Assembly: GCF_041153465.1 (NCBI RefSeq)
Contig: NZ_CP154858.1
Span: 186,001-250,000, forward strand
DNA length: 64,000 nucleotides
Source: Thermohahella caldifontis
GTDB lineage: Bacteria > Pseudomonadota > Gammaproteobacteria > Pseudomonadales > Oleiphilaceae
Direction: 5' to 3'
The notes under the pieces were generated by a model. That model was not told the DNA's origin, searched no databases, and saw nothing but the letters and a program-made list of their open reading frames with translations. Below, in pieces: positions 29,629 to 37,731 of the stretch; positions within the stretch are counted from its first letter, which is position 1; the number at the start of each line of letters is the position of its first letter. Made by a program: the position numbers and the translations under genes.

Positions 29629-30599
29629 ACAAGCAGGGCGGCCCGCTGTCCCGGCGGCACATCGGGATTGGGAAACACGATGTGCACGGGGGAGGGGGCG
29701 TGCCACCGGGTGCGGTGATCCTCCCAGACCAGTTCGCCTTCGGCGTAGCGGGTGAAGTTGGGGGTCTCCGGCGTGACGCAGAGCCGAAAACCTTCTCCGG
29801 TATTGAGTACTTCCTCCACCACCCTGAAGCGGGCGGGCAGCGCGCTGTCAGCCGGCGGAGAGACCTGCCCCGACAGGTGGTCGCGCAGCACCCGATCCAG
29901 GGCGTTCAGGCGTGACAGATCATTTTCACCGAATGGCCGCACCTTGCCCAGTTCCAGGGTGAAAGCGGGTATTCCCCACCGGCGGCGGCTGTGGGCGCTG
30001 AACGTCCGTGCAGGCGCGTGCTGACTGAGCAGTGCCTCAATGCCTGCGGCACCCAGCCACAGCATTTCCTGATCGGGGCAGGGTTCACCCTTGTGCCAGG
30101 GCCAGAGGGCGAACTTTTCGATAGCCGAAGGACGGATGGCGGTATGCAGATCATAGTGCACCGCAGGCCTGGTGTTGTGCAAAAAGGCATCCAGATGCTG
30201 GGCCAGCTCCGCTGCGCGCCCCGTTTCGTACTCGCTCTCAGGGCGGGTTTGCCAGCCATCCATGAACAAACGGTTGAGGTTGAAGTCGATAAACCGGGCT
30301 TGTTGTCTCATCGCCGGTGGATTGCCGAAAATGGCCAGCAGGGGCACATTCCAGTTCTGGCGTCCGCCCAGGATGTCGGAAATCAGGGCATCCAGCAGTT
30401 CAATCGGTGCGGTTTCATTGCCGTGGATGCCGGCCGAGAGCACCAGCGCCGGCGACCGGGCATCCCACTGTCGGGGCGCCAGTGACAGGATGCCTTCTCC
30501 CCGCCAGGTGGCCTGGCCGCCGGGCACCGGAAATGTTTCCGGTACCGTAAATGTGCCGTCAAGCGTGGCTTGCAGGAAGGACGCAAAGGGTGCTGGCAT
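29616..30599 (-). CDS. astE: Succinylglutamate desuccinylase (AstE family)
   Basis: Zinc enzyme that releases glutamate and succinate in the last step of the arginine succinyltransferase pathway. About 327 residues from the ATG at 30599; a longer in-frame start is unlikely because the chosen ATG overlaps the upstream stop in TGATG. The carboxypeptidase-like zinc motif is SAGIHGNETAP. The third ligand is in YDLHTAIRPS, and the catalytic Glu is in FTLELGKV. The gene ends an amino acid transporter operon. No other ast genes are present in the window. Confidence 0.9.
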   Translation of the reverse strand: MPAPFASFLQATLDGTFTVPETFPVPGGQATWRGEGILSLAPRQWDARSPALVLSAGIHGNETAPIELLDALISDILGGRQNWNVPLLAIFGNPPAMRQQARFIDFNLNRLFMDGWQTRPESEYETGRAAELAQHLDAFLHNTRPAVHYDLHTAIRPSAIEKFALWPWHKGEPCPDQEMLWLGAAGIEALLSQHAPARTFSAHSRRRWGIPAFTLELGKVRPFGENDLSRLNALDRVLRDHLSGQVSPPADSALPARFRVVEEVLNTGEGFRLCVTPETPNFTRYAEGELVWEDHRTRWHAPSPVHIVFPNPDVPPGQRAALLVQPE

Positions 30600-31315
30600 C
30601 AGGCCGGTGCCCTCAGGTGTGCCATGATCCGGTGTTCCACCTTGCGGAAGATCCAGAGAATGGAGAAGGTCAGGCACAGGTAAATCGCCGCGGCAAACAG
30701 GAACGCCTCAAACGGCGCGTAGAACTGGGAATAGACATCCCGCGCGGCACCGGTAATGTCCACGATGGTGACCACGCTGGCGATGGCGCTGCCATGCAGC
30801 ATGAAAATGACTTCGTTGCTGTAGGCGGGCAGGGCACGCCGCAGGGCGCTGGGCAGTATGATCCGTCTCAGAGTCTGCCAGTAGGACATGCCATAAGCCT
30901 TGGCAGCTTCGATCTCCCCCTTGGGCGTTTGTTCCACCGCACCCCGGATGATTTCCGTTGTGTACGCGGCAGTATTCAGGGTAAAGGCCAGCAGGCAGGG
31001 GAAGAACGGATTCTTCACCAGGGGCCAGAAGATGGATTCCTGAATGCCGTCAATCAGCGTGACGCCGTAATAGATCATGTAGAGCTGAATCAGCAGCGGG
31101 GTGCCACGGAAGAAGTAGACGTAGGCCCAGATGGGCTTGTTGATCCAGGGGTTCCGCGAGGTGCGCAGTATGCCCAGAGGCAGGGCAATCATCAGTCCCA
31201 GCAGCAGGGAGAGGAACACCAGTTGGATGGTGGTCACTGTACCATCCCAGTACATGCCAAGCGTCCTGGGGGTGAAGATCTCGTTCTGGTTGAGCAGATC
31301 AATCAGCCACTGCAT
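30599..31315 (-). CDS. Basic amino acid ABC transporter permease (HisM/ArtM/AotM type)
   Basis: 238-residue inner-membrane subunit with about five membrane segments. The EAA loop (EIEAAKAYGMSYWQTLRRIILPSALRRALP) contacts the ATPase. The sequence PTRTLGMYWDGTVTTIQL resembles HisM-type permeases. It starts 3 bases after the previous permease and its stop overlaps the astE start. Confidence 0.88.
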   Translation of the reverse strand: MQWLIDLLNQNEIFTPRTLGMYWDGTVTTIQLVFLSLLLGLMIALPLGILRTSRNPWINKPIWAYVYFFRGTPLLIQLYMIYYGVTLIDGIQESIFWPLVKNPFFPCLLAFTLNTAAYTTEIIRGAVEQTPKGEIEAAKAYGMSYWQTLRRIILPSALRRALPAYSNEVIFMLHGSAIASVVTIVDITGAARDVYSQFYAPFEAFLFAAAIYLCLTFSILWIFRKVEHRIMAHLRAPA

Positions 31316-31318
31316 GAG

Positions 31319-32077
31319 TCAGCCCCTTGAAAATCCAGTGTTGTATCGGTTCTGAAGGCGGTTGATCAGCCATTCGGAGCCGGCGGTCAGGGCCAGGAAA
31401 ATGCCTGCAACCGGAATGAAAAAGATGAAGGGTGCATGCTCGGCCTTGGCGGCCTGGCTGGCAATCAGCACCATATCGGAAAGCCCGATGATGGACACCA
31501 GCGCGGTAGTCTTGAGAATGACCATCCAGTTGTTGCCCAGTCCGGGCAGGGCATGACGCATCATCTGAGGGAACATGATGCGGGAGAAAATCTGAAACGG
31601 ACGCATGCCGTAAGCCTTGCCGGCCTCGATCTGACCGCGCTCCACGGACATGAAGGCGCCGCGGAAGGTTTCGGCCATGTAGGCACCGTAAATGAACCCG
31701 ATGCTGAAAACGCCGGCCATGAACGGGTCCACGTTGATGAACATGTCTATCGGCTCGGGTGTCTCCAGAATGCGCATGCCGAAGACTTCGAAGAGGTATC
31801 CTTTCTCGGTAGCGGTGTATAGCCAGTCCGTGATGGCATTCATGGCAAACTGGCCGCCAAAGAAAATCAGCATCATCAGAACCAGATCCGGCACACCACG
31901 AATGATCGTTGTATAAGCCGTACCCAGCGTACGGGCCAGAATGTTCTTGCTGAGCTTTGCCCAGGCGCCCACCAGACCCAATAGAAACGCGAGGGCCAGT
32001 GACAGAAAAGCGACTTCGATCGTCAGCCAGGCGCCACTCATGATTGAAGGCATGTATCGGGCGAGCAGGTCAAACAT
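31319..32077 (-). CDS. Basic amino acid ABC transporter permease (HisQ/AotQ type)
   Basis: About 252 residues from the ATG at 32077, preferred over a TTG upstream because GGAG lies before it. Several membrane segments and the EAA loop (QIEAGKAYGMRPFQIFSRIMFPQMMRHALP) are clear. A large periplasmic insert around TEKGYLFEVFGMRILETPEP is somewhat unusual for the family. It pairs with the permease 3 bases downstream to form the heterodimeric channel. Confidence 0.88.
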   Translation of the reverse strand: MFDLLARYMPSIMSGAWLTIEVAFLSLALAFLLGLVGAWAKLSKNILARTLGTAYTTIIRGVPDLVLMMLIFFGGQFAMNAITDWLYTATEKGYLFEVFGMRILETPEPIDMFINVDPFMAGVFSIGFIYGAYMAETFRGAFMSVERGQIEAGKAYGMRPFQIFSRIMFPQMMRHALPGLGNNWMVILKTTALVSIIGLSDMVLIASQAAKAEHAPFIFFIPVAGIFLALTAGSEWLINRLQNRYNTGFSRG

Positions 32078-32106
32078 TGGAGTATGCTCCGGGATTGGCA
32101 AAGAGA

Positions 32107-32129
32107 ACGGGGCAGCGAGGCTGCCCCGT
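32107..32129 (-). terminator. Intercistronic hairpin between binding protein and permease genes
   Basis: Ten base pairs (32107-32116 with 32120-32129, loop of 3) directly follow the binding-protein gene. In such operons this structure usually stabilises the upstream mRNA or attenuates transcription, so that the binding protein is made in excess. Confidence 0.75.
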
Positions 32130-32137
32130 GATCGACA

Positions 32138-32893
32138 TTACATCTTGACGTCGTACTTGAAGTACTTCTTCATGATGGCGTCGTAGCGGCCATCCGCCTT
32201 GATCTTGCGCAGGGCAGCATTGAACTTGGCAGCCAGGTCCTTGTCGCGCTTGCGGAAGGCTGCGCCAACGCCGTTACCAAGCTTGACGGGCTCGCCCTTG
32301 GTCTCGAAATCGGCGTTGTTCAGAATGGTCTGCTCGCCCACCGGGTAATCCAGGAAGACCAGGTCAAGGCGGCCGCCCTGAAGATCCAGTACCAGGTCAT
32401 CAGCAGTGGTATAGCGCTTGATTTCCACTACGTCTTCCAGGTTTTCGGTCACATAGTTGTCCTGCAGCGTGCCGCGCTGAACACCGACAATCTTGCCCTT
32501 GAGCTGGGCCTTGTCGTTCACGTCAATGTTCAGGCCCTTCTTGGCAAACCAGGCAGAAGGCGTGTTGTAGTACGGCTCGGAGAACAGAACCTTCTTGGCG
32601 CGGTCTTCAGTAATGGACATGGATGAGAAAATCACGTCGTACTTGCGTGCCAGCAGGCCCGGGATGATGCCGTCCCATGCCTGGACGACCCATTCGCACT
32701 TGGCCTTGATTTCCTTGCACACTTCGTTGCCGAGATCAATTTCAAACCCGGTCAGGGAACCGTCAGGTGCCTTGTATTCGAAGGGTTCGTAGGGCACGTC
32801 CACCGCCAGGCGGATTTCTTTCCACTCTTTGGCCATGGCAGTATTGACACCGATGGCGGCGACACAGCCCAGAGCAATGATCAGTTTTTTCAT
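32138..32893 (-). CDS. Periplasmic basic amino acid-binding protein (AotJ/HisJ/ArgT type)
   Basis: About 251 residues from ATG 32893, with a signal peptide (KKLIIALGCVAAIGVNTAMA, about 1-21). The family motifs are PYEPFEYKAPDGSLTGFEIDLG, SSMSITEDRAKKVLFSEPYYNTPSAWF and VGVQRGTLQ. Ligand-contact residues typical of arginine/ornithine/lysine binders appear conserved, but the exact specificity is an inference. The gene is between the ATPase and permease genes, so the five genes form one operon. Confidence 0.9.
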   Translation of the reverse strand: MKKLIIALGCVAAIGVNTAMAKEWKEIRLAVDVPYEPFEYKAPDGSLTGFEIDLGNEVCKEIKAKCEWVVQAWDGIIPGLLARKYDVIFSSMSITEDRAKKVLFSEPYYNTPSAWFAKKGLNIDVNDKAQLKGKIVGVQRGTLQDNYVTENLEDVVEIKRYTTADDLVLDLQGGRLDLVFLDYPVGEQTILNNADFETKGEPVKLGNGVGAAFRKRDKDLAAKFNAALRKIKADGRYDAIMKKYFKYDVKM

Positions 32894-32924
32894 AGGGATT
32901 TCTCCGTCTTCTTCTGTTGTGGTT

Positions 32925-33692
32925 TTAATACTTGGGCGCAAGAAACTGTTTCATGCGCTCCGAGTCCGGGTTGTCAAAAACTTTCGCAGGCGGGCCTTCT
33001 TCTTCAATTTTGCCCTGATGGAGAAAGATGACCTTGGTGGACACATCGCGGGCAAAGGCCATTTCGTGTGTGACCACAACCATGGTCCGGCCTTCTTCTG
33101 CCAGGGCGCGCATGACCTTGAGTACTTCACCCACCAGTTCAGGGTCGAGCGCCGAGGTGGGTTCGTCAAACAGAATGACTTCGGGCTCCATGGCCAGCGC
33201 CCGCGCAATCGCGGCGCGCTGCTGCTGGCCGCCGGACATCTGCAGGGGGTAGTAGTTGCGCCGTTCCCAGATGCCCACCTTGTGCAGCAAGGCCTCCGCC
33301 TTTTCGATGGCCTCCTTTTTGGGGACGCCCAGCACATGAACCGGGGCTTCGATGATGTTTTCGAGCACCGTCATGTGTGACCAGAGGTTGAAGCTCTGAA
33401 ATACCATGGACAGGCTGGCGCGGATACGCTCCACCTGACGCGGGTCGGCCGGTACGCGCTCCCCCCGCTTTTCCGTAAAACGGATCTGTTCGCCGTGAAC
33501 AAAGATGTCGCCGGAGGTCGGGATTTCCAGTAGGTTGATGCAGCGCAGGAAGGTACTCTTTCCCGAGCCCGAGGAACCGATGATGGAGACAACGTCGCCT
33601 TTTTGTGTTTCAAGGGAAATGCCCTTGAGCACTTCAAGATCATTGAAGCGCTTGTGTATGTCTTTGACAACCAGGGGAGCTGCATCGCCCAT
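32925..33692 (-). CDS. Basic amino acid ABC transporter ATP-binding protein (HisP/AotP type)
   Basis: 255-residue nucleotide-binding subunit that powers uptake. Walker A GSSGSGKST (39-47), signature MSGGQQQRAAIARA, Walker B VILFDEPTSALD and the switch His in VVTHEM are all intact. The closest family is HisP/ArtP. First identified gene of the transporter operon, with AACAGGAG before the ATG. Confidence 0.92.
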   Translation of the reverse strand: MGDAAPLVVKDIHKRFNDLEVLKGISLETQKGDVVSIIGSSGSGKSTFLRCINLLEIPTSGDIFVHGEQIRFTEKRGERVPADPRQVERIRASLSMVFQSFNLWSHMTVLENIIEAPVHVLGVPKKEAIEKAEALLHKVGIWERRNYYPLQMSGGQQQRAAIARALAMEPEVILFDEPTSALDPELVGEVLKVMRALAEEGRTMVVVTHEMAFARDVSTKVIFLHQGKIEEEGPPAKVFDNPDSERMKQFLAPKY

Positions 33693-33799
33693 GGTGAAAC
33701 TCCTGTTGCTGATGTCTGTGTGGCACGGTACGGCCGACTACTGCAAGACTACCCTCTGCAACCTGAATGCGGAAGGAACGTGGAGTAGGAACGGGCTGG

Positions 33800-33982
33800 C
33801 TATTCGTCCAGCACTTCACTGAGGGACAGGCGGGTGTTGAGCTGGTCATCCAGATAAGCGAGCGCTTTGGCAAAGGACGGGCGTCCGCACAGCGGGAAAC
33901 CCGGCCCGCTCTCGTCGTGCAAGTTGGCTGTCCCGGAATACAGTCTGACCGAAAGCATCGTGTACTTATTATTGTGTGTCAT
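33800..33982 (-). CDS. Small predicted protein of unknown function (60 residues)
   Basis: The only support is a complete frame with a reasonable start and composition. The sequence ends in FAKALAYLDDQLNTRLSLSEVLDE, which looks like an amphipathic helical segment. It reads in the same direction as the transporter operon, 107 bases upstream of the ATPase gene, with a weak GGTGGA before the ATG. It may be a leader gene of that operon. No motif recognised. Confidence 0.4.
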   Translation of the reverse strand: MTHNNKYTMLSVRLYSGTANLHDESGPGFPLCGRPSFAKALAYLDDQLNTRLSLSEVLDE

Positions 33983-34050
33983 GGCTCACTATTCCACCCA
34001 AAGGGCCGCATCAAGTCAAGCGAGCAGCATACGGGGATTCACGTACATGA

Positions 34051-34563
34051 TCAGGTTTTTTTGACCTCAATGACACGTGTGCCGGCGTAGCGGTCATGCC
34101 AGGTCAGACCGTCACGGTCCCACAGGCTCCAGAAAAAGCCCATCCCAAAGCAGAGGAGGGAAAACAGTGCGGCAAAAAAACGCAGCAGGCACTGTGTCCA
34201 GGTGAGTGGCCGGCCATCCTGACTGACTACCTTGATGCGCCAGACCTGCATGCCCAGGGTCTGGCCCAGACGCTTCCAGAAGTAGGCAAAGAAAAAGAAG
34301 ATGACGAGAAACAGGGCGGTCTTGAGCGTCGGATCGCCCAGTGTGGCACCGGATTCCATCAGCGGCTGAAGGCGGTCGAAGCCGCCGACCCGGGCGGCCA
34401 TGGCGCCCAGATAGATGAATGTGGTGATCATGCTCAGGGCGACGACCAGAAGGAAATCGTAGAACATGGCGGCAAAGCGCTTCCACAGAGGAGCCGGTCT
34501 GAGCGTCTCCGCTGCAGGTATGGCTTGCTGTCCGGATTTTTTGCGATGCTTGCGACGTCCCAT
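34051..34563 (-). CDS. RDD family membrane protein
   Basis: 170 residues from ATG 34563 with AGGAG in front. A basic N-terminus (MGRRKHRKKS) precedes the RDD domain: APLWKRFAAMFYDFLLVV carries the Arg and Asp of the family, followed by about three membrane helices and GLTWHDRYAGTRVIEV at the end. Function of the family is poorly known; links to ion or proton transport have been proposed. Starts 14 bases after the prenyltransferase stop, so the two are probably co-transcribed. Confidence 0.88.
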   Translation of the reverse strand: MGRRKHRKKSGQQAIPAAETLRPAPLWKRFAAMFYDFLLVVALSMITTFIYLGAMAARVGGFDRLQPLMESGATLGDPTLKTALFLVIFFFFAYFWKRLGQTLGMQVWRIKVVSQDGRPLTWTQCLLRFFAALFSLLCFGMGFFWSLWDRDGLTWHDRYAGTRVIEVKKT

Positions 34564-34576
34564 GACGACTCCTGTA

Positions 34577-35440
34577 TCAGGCGGGAAAGACAAACCAGAG
34601 GCTGTGAGCCAGCCCGAGCGCGAGTACACGCTTGCCCGTTGCCGGCGGCAGGGCCGGACCGGGTTGCTCGCTCAGACGCCACAGACCTGACGCCAGCAGT
34701 GCACAGAGCAGCCAGGCGGGTTTCCACCAGGGTCTGAGCAGCGCGAGCGCGGCATAGGCGGCCAGGGTGAGAATGAGCAGTCCCCGGTAGAGCCTGCGTG
34801 TGCGTTCCGGCCCCAGACGAACTGCCAGCGTCCGGTCGCCATTGGCCGTATCATAGCGGATGTCCCGGTACTCGTTGCTGATCAGGAGCAGGGCAATGGG
34901 CAGTCCAAAGAGCAGGCTGTGCAGCCAGGTGGACGTATCGGGCAGCGTGCCGGTGGCCGCCCAGGCGATGGCCGGCATCATGTAGGGCCCCATCATCATG
35001 AAAACCAGCAGAGCACCCAGTCCCCGGCGTTTGAGGGCAACCGGCTCCATGTTATAGGCCAGTGCCATGATCAATCCGCCCAGTGCCACCGGAACCACCA
35101 TCAACCCGCGCAGACTGGCAATGTAGAGACCCAGTACAGCGGCTGCCACGAGGCAGAGCAGCCCCAGACGGTTGTTGATCCGGATGATGCGGATCTGCTC
35201 CGGACTCAGGCGTTCAGCCAGCGCGGGATTCTGCAGGTCGCTGAAGTCATTGAGAAAGTTGGCGGCGGCCTGAACCAGCAGGCTGCCCAGTGCGGCGGCC
35301 AGCCCGGCGGCCGGATGGAACTGCGGATGATCCAGTACGCTCAGTAGTGCGATGGTGCCGGCGAACAGGCCAACGGGCAGCGAAAACAGGCGGGCGGCGC
35401 CGAGAATGCTGTAAGACTTGGTTCGGGTCGTATCGGTCAT
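34577..35440 (-). CDS. UbiA-type prenyltransferase (MenA-like)
   Basis: About 287 residues with eight or nine membrane helices. The first Asp-rich site is NFLNDFSDLQNP and the second is NEYRDIRYDTANGDRTLAVRLG, which closely resembles MenA (1,4-dihydroxy-2-naphthoate prenyltransferase). Whether it makes menaquinone cannot be settled here because no other men gene is in the window. Start chosen at the ATG 35440 with CAGGA before it; an ATG at 35467 lacks a binding site. Confidence 0.85.
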   Translation of the reverse strand: MTDTTRTKSYSILGAARLFSLPVGLFAGTIALLSVLDHPQFHPAAGLAAALGSLLVQAAANFLNDFSDLQNPALAERLSPEQIRIIRINNRLGLLCLVAAAVLGLYIASLRGLMVVPVALGGLIMALAYNMEPVALKRRGLGALLVFMMMGPYMMPAIAWAATGTLPDTSTWLHSLLFGLPIALLLISNEYRDIRYDTANGDRTLAVRLGPERTRRLYRGLLILTLAAYAALALLRPWWKPAWLLCALLASGLWRLSEQPGPALPPATGKRVLALGLAHSLWFVFPA

Positions 35441-35569
35441 CAAACGGTTCCTGAAAGTTGCGGCCATTCTAAAGGTTCTGCGGGTGAGTGCAAAACGGAC
35501 TTAAAGGTTTGTGAAATCCGGTCGCTAAACTGTTCAACATTTAACCGGATGCACCGCGGGAGAATTGTC

Positions 35570-36796
35570 ATGGAAATTCAGTCCACCGGTTTTGCAGTTT
35601 CACTTCGCTATGATTTCAGGGCCTCCGTGCAGGGGCGTGGCGCTCAGGAGCAGGAATCGGGACAGGTCGTGGATCTGCGTGAACGGGCCAGTGTCCGTTA
35701 CAGTCTCACACGCTTGGCTTCAGAGGGTGACGGCATGCGTGTGGTCTCGGAGCGCGTGAGTGCACATCTGAGCTCAAGGCTGGAGAGAAGATTGCCCGAA
35801 AGTACGGGTGAGAGCACCTTTGACGGGCAAGCCATTCAAAGCAAAGTGCTGGGCTTCGTAGCCAACCGGATTGCCGACGAGCGTGAGGCGGGAGCGACGG
35901 ACGAGAAGGTCAATGCGTTGCTGGACGCTGCCGCCGAGGGTGTCACCAAGGGATTTGAAGAGGCACGGGAAGTCTTGCAGGCCGTCGGTGCACTCAATGA
36001 CTCGCTTGCGGAACAGGTGAATCAGACCGAAACGGGCATTCAGGAAGGGATCGCTGCCATGCGGCCGGAAGCGACCCCCGCCGTGCCGGCACCGGACAGC
36101 GCGCCTCCTCAGCCAGCCAGCACAACGGATAACCGGTCGCCGGTGACGCCTCCCGCATCGGACGATGAGACGGGGGACGTGGGCGTGACAGACTCCCGGT
36201 TCCGGTTCGGGCAGAAAAACACCGCTTCCATTACGCTCAAGACCCGTGAAGGGGATACGGTGAAACTGGATCTGGCCGCAGCCGTGAAGCTGATGGGTCG
36301 TTCGGTATCGTCCGGCGGTCAGGGTGGGAGCATGCAGGCTCTGGGTCTGGACTATCGCGAGGCGTCCTCACTGGTGGTCAAGGGTGATCTCAACGATGCG
36401 GAGATGCAGGCCATCACGGATCTGCTGGCTCAGGTCGCCGATCTTGCCGACACGTTTTTCAACGGGGATCTGGGTGAGGCGTTCGATCAGGCGCTCTCCC
36501 TGACCGGTGACATGACCCAACTGGCGAGCTACAGCATCGAGCTGAAACAGAGCACCCGCTTCCGTGCAGCCGAGCACTACCACCCCAGAGAGGGTATTCA
36601 GCGGCTTGCGGAAGTCCCCGACCGGGCAGCCGGCCTGCTTGACAAGGCCGGGATATTTGACGAGCCGATCAGAGCGGCCTCTTCACTGATCCGGTCGCTT
36701 TTGCCGGAGCTGGCGCCCGAGGCATCGCCGGACACCAGCAAGCGACCGGTTCTGTTTGCGGGTTATGTTCAGCAGGTCATGGAACAGCTTGCATAA
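35570..36796 (+). CDS. DUF5610-like protein of unknown function
   Basis: 408 residues. The N-terminal half contains a conserved-looking helical segment VLGFVANRIADEREAGATDEKVNALLDAAAEGVTKGFEEAREVL, which I associate with DUF5610 proteins; that link is from recollection. A Pro/Ser-rich linker at about 165-200 follows. The C-terminal domain (about 215-408) carries KTREGDTVKLDLAAAVKL and a helical repeat-like part. No signal peptide or membrane segment. Gene is monocistronic, with GGGAGA before ATG, and ends in a hairpin. Confidence 0.75.
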   Translation: MEIQSTGFAVSLRYDFRASVQGRGAQEQESGQVVDLRERASVRYSLTRLASEGDGMRVVSERVSAHLSSRLERRLPESTGESTFDGQAIQSKVLGFVANRIADEREAGATDEKVNALLDAAAEGVTKGFEEAREVLQAVGALNDSLAEQVNQTETGIQEGIAAMRPEATPAVPAPDSAPPQPASTTDNRSPVTPPASDDETGDVGVTDSRFRFGQKNTASITLKTREGDTVKLDLAAAVKLMGRSVSSGGQGGSMQALGLDYREASSLVVKGDLNDAEMQAITDLLAQVADLADTFFNGDLGEAFDQALSLTGDMTQLASYSIELKQSTRFRAAEHYHPREGIQRLAEVPDRAAGLLDKAGIFDEPIRAASSLIRSLLPELAPEASPDTSKRPVLFAGYVQQVMEQLA

Positions 36797-36798
36797 AG

Positions 36799-36818
36799 AT
36801 ACCTCATAAGAGGTATTT
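36799..36818 (+). terminator. Hairpin after the DUF5610-like gene; also a possible NarL/NarP 7-2-7 site
   Basis: ATACCTC (36799-36805) pairs with GAGGTAT around ATAA and is followed by TTTTG, so it is a fair terminator. The same bases hold TACCTCA-TA-AGAGGTA (36800-36815), a 7-2-7 palindrome. One heptamer matches the NarL/NarP consensus TACYYMT exactly and the other has one mismatch. It lies about 120 bases upstream of the nap operon. Confidence 0.6.
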
Positions 36819-36852
36819 TGCGGTCTATCAATGGGATAGTTAGACTGCTGAA

Positions 36853-36866
36853 TTGATCTGAATCAG
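36853..36866 (+). promoter_or_regulatory. FNR/ANR-like box upstream of the nap operon
   Basis: TTGAT-CTGA-ATCAG matches the FNR consensus TTGATN4ATCAA at 9 of 10 informative bases and lies about 70 bases upstream of napF. This supports oxygen-limitation control. Confidence 0.65.
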
Positions 36867-36936
36867 GGTTGCTCCGCCGGGAGAGACCTACGATACCTCC
36901 TGAACCATGAAAAAATATTCATGACAGGAGGTTCAC

Positions 36937-37437
36937 TTGGCCCACTCCGTATCACGCAGGCAGCTTTTCACGCGCCGCAGGGAAGCCGTGGTGCGTCCGC
37001 CCTGGGCGGTGGACGAAAGTGCCTTCGTGACCGCCTGTACCCGCTGCAATGACTGTATTGAGGTCTGTGAGCCCGCAGTACTGATGCGCGGCGACGGGGG
37101 CTTTCCCGAGTTCTCGCCTGCCCGGGGGGAGTGCACATTCTGCGAGGCCTGCGTTGACGCCTGCAAAACCGGCGCCCTGTCTCTGTCTGTCAGCCCCGTC
37201 ATGCCCTGGATCGCCCGACTGAGTGACAACTGCGTGGCGATGAAGGGGGTTGAGTGCCGGATCTGCGCCGAGCAGTGCGAACCGGCAGCCATCCGGATCC
37301 GCCCGAGGCCGGGTGGCATCTTTGTTCCTGAACTGAATGCTGAGGTCTGTAACGGTTGCGGTGCCTGCGTGCGCCCCTGTCCGGTACAGGCCATTTCGTT
37401 TGTGAGACAGTCCGAGGAGATGACACATGCCCGCTAG
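36937..37437 (+). CDS. napF: NapF-type ferredoxin, first gene of the nap operon
   Basis: Cytoplasmic 4Fe-4S ferredoxin that helps mature or feed NapA. About 166 residues with four cysteine clusters: CTRCNDCIEVCEP, CTFCEACVDACKT, CRICAEQCEP and CNGCGACVRPCPV. The start is TTG at 36937, forced by the strong ACAGGAGG at 36924-36931. No internal ATG or GTG has such a site. It overlaps napD by 11 bases. Confidence 0.92.
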   Translation: MAHSVSRRQLFTRRREAVVRPPWAVDESAFVTACTRCNDCIEVCEPAVLMRGDGGFPEFSPARGECTFCEACVDACKTGALSLSVSPVMPWIARLSDNCVAMKGVECRICAEQCEPAAIRIRPRPGGIFVPELNAEVCNGCGACVRPCPVQAISFVRQSEEMTHAR

Positions 37438-37705
37438 TGCACAGGAGATTCCTGTCGAAACAGAAAGCGAACCGCTGAACATCTGTGGGCTGGTGGTGCG
37501 CTGCAACCCGCGCCGGCTGGACCAGGTCGTTGCCGAACTGGAAGCGCTGCCCGGTGTGGAAATCCATGCCCGCGATGACGTCGGCAAGCTGGTGGTGACC
37601 GCCGAGCAGACTGCCGATGCGCCGCCACTGAAAGCCATAGATCTGATTGAACGCATCGAGGGGGTGCTGTCCACCTCCCTGGTGTACCACTTTTGTGATG
37701 CCTGA
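37427..37705 (+). CDS. napD: NapA signal-peptide-binding chaperone NapD
   Basis: 92 residues with the ferredoxin-like fold typical of NapD. It binds the Tat signal of NapA and delays export until cofactor loading. Motif region NICGLVVRCNPRRLDQVVAELEALPGVE is characteristic. Overlaps napF and precedes napA by 26 bases. Confidence 0.9.
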   Translation: MPASAQEIPVETESEPLNICGLVVRCNPRRLDQVVAELEALPGVEIHARDDVGKLVVTAEQTADAPPLKAIDLIERIEGVLSTSLVYHFCDA

Positions 37706-37731
37706 CCACCCGGTTTATCAGGAGACATGCC

